Origin: Legionella maceachernii
GTDB lineage: Bacteria; Pseudomonadota; Gammaproteobacteria; Legionellales; Legionellaceae
Length of the DNA: 64,000 nucleotides
Reading direction: 5' to 3'
Assembly (NCBI RefSeq): GCF_900167045.1
Contig: NZ_FUXJ01000002.1
Span: forward strand, 332,528 to 396,527
In this document: positions 37,801 through 44,670 of the stretch, in pieces
Layout: each line of letters begins with the position of its first letter
How positions within the stretch are numbered: position 1 is the stretch's first letter
Program-made: the position numbers and the translations under genes
Notes under the pieces: model-generated
What the model saw: only the letters and a program-made list of their open reading frames with translations
Told to the model about the DNA's origin: nothing
Database searches by the model: none

Positions 37801-40235
37801 CTGACGAATTGGGACAACAACTCAATGAAGCATTAACAGAAAATCGGCAAAAATCCATTCCTGAGTTACAACAGATCTATCAAAATGCTTGTGCTAAAAG
37901 AGATAAGCTTAATATGTTGTGTGCAGCGATCGAATTACTAGCACGCACTACATCGCAAAAAGATTTAACTTCCGATCGGCAAATCAGCCAGGAAATGAAT
38001 ACTACGCAAGTCATGACAGCGTATGCGGCGCTTGCTCATCCTACTGCAAAATTACAGTTTGAAATGGATACAGGAGAAGGAAAGTCACGCGTCTTAATGG
38101 TTTTAGCTGCATGTAAAACGCATTTAGGTTTTACCTCAGATTTTATTACAGCTGATTTCCAATTAGCTGAGCGTGATTATTTTGCTTATAAATCATTTTT
38201 TACTAGCCTAAATATACCAACCAGCCTAATTACTCTATCGACTCCGGAATTATTGTATCAGCGCAACGGAGTCAACTTTTCAGACAATGAGCAATTACAA
38301 TTGGCTCGAAATAAAAGTGATATTGATAACAAACCGTTTGCCTTTCTTAACCCCGATCCTACTCAACGATGTCTTTTATTAGATGAAATTGATAAGTTTA
38401 AAAAAGATAAAAGCCAATATGCCTGCAATTATGCAACTCAATCTATTAAATTTCAGGAGTTTACCTGGATTTATTCGCATTTGGTGCAATTTATGCGGGC
38501 CCCAAATAATTTTAAACACGGATTATTAGAAAGATCAGATTATCAAGCAAAGGTAGACGCTTTTTTAGATTATTTATCGACTCATGAAACCGATCCTGTC
38601 CGTATAGCGCAAACCTATGCATTCCATCATGCTCATCCTGATCAAATTTCCATTTGGTTGCATTCCGCTGATCTTGCAATAAAGAAAATGAAGTTAGGTT
38701 CGGATTATGCTATCACTGAACAAATGTTTTCTGTATATGATGGCAGTAATATTCGTTTGTCGCAGAAAGCCCTGGTACTTAATAATGGCCGTCCAGCCGA
38801 GGGGGCTCTCTTTTCAGATGGCGTGCATCAATGTTTGTTAGCTTTATTAAACATTCAAGCGGGTAGTGAGAAGTATGTTATTCCTCCTGAAATTGAAACA
38901 CAAAGAACTTCTTATTCTATTAATTTTATAAATAAATATGATGAAGGACAGATTATTGGCGCCAGTGCTACAACACGTAGTGCAGGACCAATAGCCGATC
39001 CTGTCATTAACCATGAAAATTATGGTTATTTATCGGTACCTAGAGAGAGACCGTTACAACGTGAGGTTAAAAACATATGGCCCGCTAAAGATCGTAAGCA
39101 GCAAATAGAATTTATCAAACGAGTCTTATTAGAAAAGTTAGCAAAAGGTTCGCCCGCTTTGATCATTTGCAAAGATGATAATCAAAGCTTAGCTTTATAC
39201 AATATTCTTTCAAAAGATCCTGAATTAGCAGGAGTATTCACACGGATTCATGGTTTAAGTACACCCGAAGAAGAAAAAGAAGCAATCAAACAAGCAGGGC
39301 AAGCTCGACAAGTTACTTTTTCAACAGCTGGTATGTTTAGTCGAGGTGTAGATATTGAAGCTAATAATTTACTTGTTTTAGCGGCTTATGTCCCCACCCT
39401 AGACGATGAAATTCAAATTATGGGACGCACCTCCCGTGCGGGTAAGCCGGGGGAATATCAAATGATTCCCGATCTAAGTGATGAAGATCTACTCATAGAT
39501 GGAAAGACTTACAATATTTATAACGAAGTGGATAAATATCAGAAACGCTTGGCTGTGGAAGCCGAATTCCAAGAGAGTGTGAATGTTCTTTACGCATTGT
39601 TTTTAGAGCAAATTACGCAAGCTTTTTTGCAAACTAGGCCCAGCCCAGACCAAACTGAATTGTGGTTATTGAAATGGCAGGATTATCTCAATAATATGCA
39701 AAAAAATTGGGAAAATAATAGTGAGCTATTATTGAGAAGTTTAAATGAAAATAATAAAGATCGCTTTATTGCCCAATTTGAAGGATTTACCCAAAAATGG
39801 GGTACGCAATTGGTGAAAATTTTTCCTAATGCTCCTATTGAACCTACTTTTCTTCTAAAAGATAAAACCACAAAAATTTTTGATAGTGCCGCCCACCAGG
39901 TCACATTTTTTCAGCCTAAGCGACAGGCCATTAAAGTACAACACCGTTATGATCCAAGCGATGATGGACAAGCTCGTATTTATGATTCTTTGTTTGTCGA
40001 CATAAAGGCAAGTTTCCGTGGCGAGCGGCAGTGGTTTGCAGATTTCTACGCTTGGCGTGACGGCCGTGGTTCATTGTTTCCTAATTTAATGGCTGCATTG
40101 CATGGAGAGCGGCCGTTGTTTGCTGATCTCATTGAAACAGTTAAGCGCTGGATCAAAGAGTTAAAAGAATACTATCAAGCTAGTTTTGTCGACGAACCCA
40201 GGAATCAAACTGTTCCTTCTATTGTGGTGTGTTAG
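34818..40235 (+). CDS. Giant SecA-like ATPase (effector candidate)
   Basis: The protein has 1805 residues from the ATG beginning MSKHLKVQINQ; an in-frame TTG 69 bases upstream is also possible, and neither has a strong ribosome site. The first 1000 or so residues are helical with no family that I recognise. From about 1075 a SecA-type DEAD motor is clear: QFEMDTGEGKSRVLM (Walker A near 1087), LLLDEIDKF (Walker B near 1189), IIGASATTRS, and near 1536 the second RecA lobe with FSRGVDIEA and QIMGRTSRAGKPGE. The protein lacks SecA's canonical N-terminus, and its length is twice that of SecA, so it is not the housekeeping translocase. It is probably an effector or accessory ATPase. Confidence 0.75.
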   Translation: MSKHLKVQINQTVQINTHHVVQNRIAKSADIIKLIGQAEFVDLFKKYRPVLSQQCNEHYLSNPDLFWNHLFGNIGWALQHGQNKKANYLTEESAHLILQNFEKFVSGFDFYNRPRGFLMIKNPHTGILDVLHYSSNFHQLQKESPPNFLAISLDSPDSEQAMPSNPHPFKGHQKEWYDALQQKCRLANGQIICTEQELQSAFIRFSQTIEEFGLEFYPPVFESKFLNYPVNPIVLLARWETVLRNRNLKVADRKAQWDIILALHLETGDNAIRAISDYENDNNPCGILLPEMNLVKEDFLETENTQGELKRYWGFRSVYEPKAINNIKDFWRYIAFQPNRHSKQFYIEALKAIQEIELINDVNQLKLVQLLVSATTGFNAAHDSTEEDHILAIWIEICSIINRWETMNPITYMLGGIISQQKKSELRNELVDHLCRLESSPNIFWLNMIFGHIKHYFSRATSTDDSPLRKLSNSLNLVVSRLKMATYKGAKFLCNNGNWITTGIKDYVEMQERLCDTAGPLHSLLAAHLSTFNVKDEKRYIEDIGKLHFIDNALLIFTLKILEDIKTNKDLKWNNLFTICSLISSGKLNTEMEVLNYLEKNLSRVFEKNYFTQKKQQLLQALSGLNVEQIAFIDQLGFSTEQSVNIKRILSLVSTKNPLLEENKFQNLALRFRDFSQIFTSSDVGKFFNNLADLEYLITDLDDLNSLLDLLIEKRKLSDFENIYFRNKIIKNDDHLLKKFNYYISSIQGIIDAYPGLDPASLQNFFAIFILHSNPDEYDEGQVATLLSDLEEIIRVNPHIQNYIFLNLQNISETDKPNYISNTLQFVHTLTSIHKLLSTEDGRSDIQNMQIFYTLLAKYAQNPQACIALFTLLQDKNLDLEKIKFIIQLISRLLAENQSLDSIQDTVKYIVFLNSERYQHFVNCYQYPPYAPIQTWHEWSQKPETLLNQYREFCLSPFGTRKLEYAFDLQHYHRQKSLFNGLIRNGEPFSPDLFTDELGQQLNEALTENRQKSIPELQQIYQNACAKRDKLNMLCAAIELLARTTSQKDLTSDRQISQEMNTTQVMTAYAALAHPTAKLQFEMDTGEGKSRVLMVLAACKTHLGFTSDFITADFQLAERDYFAYKSFFTSLNIPTSLITLSTPELLYQRNGVNFSDNEQLQLARNKSDIDNKPFAFLNPDPTQRCLLLDEIDKFKKDKSQYACNYATQSIKFQEFTWIYSHLVQFMRAPNNFKHGLLERSDYQAKVDAFLDYLSTHETDPVRIAQTYAFHHAHPDQISIWLHSADLAIKKMKLGSDYAITEQMFSVYDGSNIRLSQKALVLNNGRPAEGALFSDGVHQCLLALLNIQAGSEKYVIPPEIETQRTSYSINFINKYDEGQIIGASATTRSAGPIADPVINHENYGYLSVPRERPLQREVKNIWPAKDRKQQIEFIKRVLLEKLAKGSPALIICKDDNQSLALYNILSKDPELAGVFTRIHGLSTPEEEKEAIKQAGQARQVTFSTAGMFSRGVDIEANNLLVLAAYVPTLDDEIQIMGRTSRAGKPGEYQMIPDLSDEDLLIDGKTYNIYNEVDKYQKRLAVEAEFQESVNVLYALFLEQITQAFLQTRPSPDQTELWLLKWQDYLNNMQKNWENNSELLLRSLNENNKDRFIAQFEGFTQKWGTQLVKIFPNAPIEPTFLLKDKTTKIFDSAAHQVTFFQPKRQAIKVQHRYDPSDDGQARIYDSLFVDIKASFRGERQWFADFYAWRDGRGSLFPNLMAALHGERPLFADLIETVKRWIKELKEYYQASFVDEPRNQTVPSIVVC

Positions 40236-40586
40236 TCGCAAAGCGAAGATTGTAAACCCTCAATTAGCCGTGAGCATTGTGGCCTAGTGTAGCTATATCT
40301 GGACAAGAGGTATGGAGAATAAAGAGGGTGAGAAAATTATTCTGCTGAGAGGAGGTTGGCGTTGCCCCTATAAAACCGGACCGTCATTACCTCAAAGCAG
40401 CAAGTAGTCTTGATGGAGACGCAGTCGTAATCAAGGTTGTAGTGGTGGGATTCTGAAATCAATACCCTAGGTAATATCTTGGAGACAACCATTAGAAATG
40501 GCGAGAAAACTTAAAAAAACAAGTTATGTAACAACGCAATTTAACGGGTACAACGAATGTATAATAGGCTTAAGTGGTTACCGTGA
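40236..40586. other. Non-coding stretch with IS end and REP unit
   Basis: Holds an IS3-type end (40,373-40,400, matching 16,838) fused directly to a REP-like unit (40,400-40,438, matching 33,350-33,388). No gene is seen. Confidence 0.6.
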
Positions 40587-41138
40587 TCTGCGCATTTTGC
40601 CTGATTCGAAATCAGTAATAGAGCATTGCCAGTAGTACATTAAAAGTCATTTGTTGATTCAAGTGGTCATTAATGAAGGATGCATTGGGTTGAAGAAATT
40701 TTATTAGCTAAAGCCCTACGGTAGTGCGTTATTATTCAGCCCTATCAATGCTTTGTGGTTTGATTTTTAATTTTTCTTTAAGGTGAATGAGTTATTCTTA
40801 AAGAAGACTGGATTTTGAGGATATAGGCATGGACGTAAAGAAAAGTAAGTCGCCATCCCACGCCAAAAAAACCATCAGGTACAGCTTAATTTATTAAAGC
40901 TTCAAAACCAAAAGATAGAAGCAGAATCTCAGGAAAAAAGCGAGTTTATCGTTAATATCATCCATGACTTGCGTTCACCCTTAGCGGGAATTGCAGGATT
41001 AGCCAGCCATTTGCTAGAAAAGACAAAAAACTCGGAAGAAAAGGAATATGCGAAAATCATTTTTGAGGGCAGTAAACAACTCCTTGATTTAATGAATGCC
41101 GTGATTGATTCTAAAGAGGCTTTCAAGCAAGACAATCA
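40587..41138 (+). repeat. 0.55-kb direct repeat, copy 1
   Basis: Near-identical to 42,671-43,224, covering the upstream region and first 310 bases of a hybrid kinase gene. Differences are a handful of substitutions and two one-base deletions. It ends eight bases from the stop of the outer-membrane protein gene. Confidence 0.95.
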
Positions 41139-41163
41139 ATACAGGTCTAAATTTTATAAGTGA
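40829..41163 (+). pseudogene. Truncated copy of hybrid histidine kinase
   Basis: Starts exactly like the intact kinase at 42,914 (MDVKKSKSPSHAK) but has seven A residues where the intact gene has eight, so the frame shifts at codon 14. The remaining sequence matches the HisKA region up to FKQDNQ and then ends abruptly at the repeat boundary. No ATPase or receiver domain is left. Confidence 0.9.
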
Positions 41164-42286
41164 ATTGAATTAAAGCAGCTTGAGAACATACTGAGATTAC
41201 TCCTCTATTTCCAGCACTGTCAATTTTAGCATTAGGTATAAATTTTCCATAACTGTAAACAAATTGAAATGAAAGGTTTTTTTGTACCGAAAAATCTATT
41301 CCTCCCGCAACTGCTCCGAAAGCTGATAATGGATACCCTATTGCATTAGTTGATATTGGGGCTACGTTTGTTTCATAAAGAGTAGAGCTAAGTAATGCTA
41401 GGACATCCGATATCCGATATCGAGTATTCATTTGAAAAGACCATCCATCTCTCCATCGGGCAGGAGAGATGGATGTTCCTGTTGTTTTGTTTATCAAATT
41501 AACATTCTTTTCAATAGACCATCCAGACCAATATACTTTTCCCCCAATAAACCATTTCTCAGTTAACCAATGCTGTAATCCGGCAAAAGCGACAGGTGCT
41601 TGGATAATATTCAAAGAAAAATTATGGACTGTAATAGCTTCAGTAGAACTTGTACCATGACCATAGGTGTTTATTCCCGTGTAGATAGCCATAGTTAGAT
41701 AAGTATGAGAATGAATTTTATAGAAAAGGCCGATATCCCCTGTATAATTTAGGCCATGTATCCTATTTATTTGGTTCCCTGCATTAGGTACTACAAAATT
41801 GAGTTCGGCGAACTTGTTGTACTCTAAATTCAGACCCATTCCCACAGCTAGCTTCTTAGTAACCTGATAACTCGATTGGGCTCCAATCCTATAGTAAAAA
41901 ATACGAGTCGTAGTTGAGGCTTGAGAGACTATAGAATTATGTGGTTGCCAATCTATATGGCCATAAGCGCTCGGTGTCGCATTAATGCCTACTACCCATC
42001 GATCTGTTAATCGATAAGCGGTTAATAAATAAGGCAGCGAGTCATGTGTTTTACTTTTCACTCTTCCATGACCTAAAACGGTTGTGCCAGTAAATTTTAA
42101 CCTTGGCAAAATTAATGCATTGCCCAAGAGTAATTGAGCATGATTAACTGAGCTTAGTTCAGCAGGATTTTGAAAAAAATTATCTGTTAATATTTGATCT
42201 ACGGCACAATAGGCAGGTTCCCATAAACATTCTAGGCTTAGGCATAAAAATATTGCTATTAGCAACTTTAAAAAAATTACTTGCAT
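41147..42286 (-). CDS. FadL-like outer-membrane transport protein (copy 1)
   Basis: The 379-residue protein has a signal peptide (MQVIFLKLLIAIFLCLSLEC) cleaved near AYCA. The mature start VDQILTDNFFQNPAELS shows the NPA motif of the FadL/TodX (OMPP1) family. It continues as alternating beta strands with TPSAYGHIDW, YTGDIGLFYK and SGWSIEKN, and ends in IQFTYKI, suitable for an outer-membrane barrel. FadL proteins carry hydrophobic molecules across the outer membrane. It is clearly a paralogue of the gene at 50,149. It follows a thioesterase fragment on the same strand, hinting that an NRPS product is its cargo, which is inference. Confidence 0.8.
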   Translation of the reverse strand: MQVIFLKLLIAIFLCLSLECLWEPAYCAVDQILTDNFFQNPAELSSVNHAQLLLGNALILPRLKFTGTTVLGHGRVKSKTHDSLPYLLTAYRLTDRWVVGINATPSAYGHIDWQPHNSIVSQASTTTRIFYYRIGAQSSYQVTKKLAVGMGLNLEYNKFAELNFVVPNAGNQINRIHGLNYTGDIGLFYKIHSHTYLTMAIYTGINTYGHGTSSTEAITVHNFSLNIIQAPVAFAGLQHWLTEKWFIGGKVYWSGWSIEKNVNLINKTTGTSISPARWRDGWSFQMNTRYRISDVLALLSSTLYETNVAPISTNAIGYPLSAFGAVAGGIDFSVQKNLSFQFVYSYGKFIPNAKIDSAGNRGVISVCSQAALIQFTYKI

Positions 42287-42352
42287 AAAATAAGTGCTCC
42301 CATCCTAAGGCATTAAATGTGCAATATTCATGATGTTGTTTATATATCGAAT

Positions 42353-42670
42353 TTACTTGATATTAGATAAACAGTTTTTTATTTCATCAGCTAAAATTTG
42401 CACATTTGGTTCCTTGAACATTGTCTCATGATTTCCTGGAATATGATGAATTTCTATAGGATAGATACTGTAGTCTTGCCAATAGTTTGAAGGATGATCT
42501 GCCCAAGAAAGCTCCTGATATAATTGTTTTGCTTTGAATAAGACGAGCTTTGTATCTAATTTGATTAGAGGGTATTCCACAATAACTCATTTCGGTTCCA
42601 CTGAAGCTGAAGCCAGGCTTCAGTATTACCAATGTTATTAATTTTAAACTTCTCTTCTAATTCTTTACCT
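42353..42670 (-). pseudogene. NRPS-type thioesterase C-terminal fragment
   Basis: Two overlapping frames on the minus strand together give a thioesterase tail: INNIGNTEAWLQLQWNRNE, then, after a one-base shift, LVLFKAKQLYQELSW and IHHIPGNHETMFKEPNVQIL. The G-N-H motif carries the catalytic His of alpha/beta-hydrolase thioesterases that end NRPS chains. The 5' side is cut exactly at the direct repeat (42,671), so the rest of the NRPS is gone. Confidence 0.75.
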
Positions 42671-43224
42671 TCTGCGCATTTTGCCTGATTCGAAATCAGT
42701 AATAGAGCATTGCCAGTAGTACATTAAAAGTCATTTGTTGATTCAAGTGGTTATTAATGAAGGATGCATTGGGTTGAAGAAATTTTATTAGCTAAAGCCC
42801 TATCGGTAGTGCGTTGTTATTCAGCCCTATCAATGCTTTGTGGTTTGATTTTTAATTTTTCTTTAAGGTGAATGCGTTATTCTTAAAGAAGACTGGATTT
42901 TGAGGATATAGGCATGGACGTAAAGAAAAGTAAGTCGCCATCCCACGCCAAAAAAAACCATCAGGTACAGCTTAATTTATTAAAGCTTCAAAACCAAAAG
43001 ATAGAAGCAGAATCTCAGGAAAAAAGCGAGTTTATCGTTAATATCATCCATGACTTGCGTTCACCCTTAGCGGGAATTGCAGGATTAGCCAGCCATTTGC
43101 TAGAAAAGACAAAAAACTCGGAAGAAAAGGAATATGCGAAAATCATTTTTGAGGGCAGTAAGCAACTACTTGATTTAATGAATGCCGTAATTGATTCTAA
43201 AGAGGCTTTCAAGCAAGACAATCA
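42671..43224 (+). repeat. 0.55-kb direct repeat, copy 2
   Basis: Partner of 40,587-41,138. This copy is continuous with the intact kinase gene, so it is the likely original; copy 1 ends where the outer-membrane gene begins. Confidence 0.95.
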
Positions 43225-44182
43225 GGTGATGAAAAAAGCGTTTCATCTCCCTGAGTTGATAGAAAAAATCAGGGAAATTGAAGAGCCATCAGCGATTGGG
43301 AAGCATTTAACGCTTCAAGTGCGTATCGATGAAACGATTCCAGCAACACTTATTTGTGACGAATTAAAAATTGAACGAATTTTACTCAATCTTATTTCCA
43401 ATGCCATTAAATTTACCGCGAATGGAGTGATTAAAATTGGGGTAAGACTGTTATCGAGAGTAAAAGATAGAGTTCAAGTTGAATTTTCTGTTGCTGATAC
43501 CGGTATTGGAATCTCCCTTGATAAACAAGATAAGGTGTTTAAACGCTATTTTAAAGATAGTGATTCAAAAGAGACTAGCCACAGCAGCATGGGCTTGGGT
43601 CTTGATATTGTTCAAAAATATGTAAAGTTGCTTGAGGGGGAAATTAGCTTAAAATCAAAAGTTGGCGAAGGCACGACGGTTTCTTTTGTATTACCGATGA
43701 GCGTTGGTCATCAAAAAATTCCTAAGACAACGGCGAAAGAGAGCTTATGCGATAAAGAAATGCGAGAAGACAATTTCTTAGATAAGGATCTAAAATTCCT
43801 GCTGATAGAAGATAACCACATCGCGCTGACCAGTATGAAAATTATGATGGACAATCTAGGAATTAAACCAAGAACGGCAGTAAATAGTGAAACAGCCATC
43901 AACGCAATTTATACAGAAGCTTTTGATGTCATTATTACGGACATCGAATTACCTGATGGCTCAGGTTATCATTTAAGTAAAAAAATTCGGGAACTTGAAA
44001 AAGGGCCAAACGCCGTAACGATAATTGGATTGACTGCGCATTCAGTCAGTGAGATAAAAAACCGTTGTAAAGAAGCAGGTATGGATGAGGTTTATCAAAA
44101 ACCGCTGGATTTCGAACGATTAAAAAGGCTTGCCGCAGAAGCGGCTCGTAAAAAAATGATTCGTTTTGAAAAAAGAGGTTAG
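42914..44182 (+). CDS. Hybrid histidine kinase without sensor domain
   Basis: The protein has 422 residues. A short coiled coil (15-40) leads to HisKA with the phosphorylated His at 46 (NIIHDLRSPLAG). The HATPase domain has NLISNAIKF (N box), VADTGIGIS (G1) and SMGLGLDIVQKYV (G2). A receiver domain follows with D343 in IITDIELPDG and the switch lysine in YQKPL. There is no PAS, no membrane helix and no HPt, so it probably takes its input from a partner and passes phosphate through the HPt of a neighbouring kinase; that is inference. GAGGATATAGG precedes the ATG. Confidence 0.88.
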   Translation: MDVKKSKSPSHAKKNHQVQLNLLKLQNQKIEAESQEKSEFIVNIIHDLRSPLAGIAGLASHLLEKTKNSEEKEYAKIIFEGSKQLLDLMNAVIDSKEAFKQDNQVMKKAFHLPELIEKIREIEEPSAIGKHLTLQVRIDETIPATLICDELKIERILLNLISNAIKFTANGVIKIGVRLLSRVKDRVQVEFSVADTGIGISLDKQDKVFKRYFKDSDSKETSHSSMGLGLDIVQKYVKLLEGEISLKSKVGEGTTVSFVLPMSVGHQKIPKTTAKESLCDKEMREDNFLDKDLKFLLIEDNHIALTSMKIMMDNLGIKPRTAVNSETAINAIYTEAFDVIITDIELPDGSGYHLSKKIRELEKGPNAVTIIGLTAHSVSEIKNRCKEAGMDEVYQKPLDFERLKRLAAEAARKKMIRFEKRG

Positions 44183-44670
44183 CAAATAAAGCAAAATGAT
44201 CTTAAATGCGGAGATCTGCGAGGCGTATCTACCTGTTTTTGTCTATGAAGTAGCGCAAATGACAGAAAAATTCATCTTAGACAGAGCATTATTGGCAAAG
44301 GTTTCTCATGAAAGCAAAAATAATATATTAAGCAAGCTGATGTTTTTTTGATTAAATTTCAGCATAATTTTTCTAACTGTTTATTCCGAACTCACTAAAT
44401 GATAGAATGAAAAATTTGGCTAATAAGGTGGTTTTTTATCCATGAATTGAATGGAGTACATCAATGCCATTGCGTTAACTAGGCAGATAATTTTTTTGTA
44501 ATACTATCAGCACTTAGGTTTGTGAAGAAGATTGTTTAGCACTCAATAAGCTCCAGCGTCATTGATTTGCTATACTTAATGTTATCTTAATAATAAGTGA
44601 TCAATTTACTTCCGAAGAAGTTTCACGAGCTAGGTGATTTTAATAACTTATTTTATAAGTGATATGGAAA
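44183..44670. other. AT-rich intergenic region upstream of the NRPS gene
   Basis: No gene is seen. A run of seven T residues after AAGCTGATG (near 44,343) may end the kinase transcript, though the hairpin before it is weak. The promoter of the NRPS gene should lie in 44,400-44,650. Confidence 0.4.
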
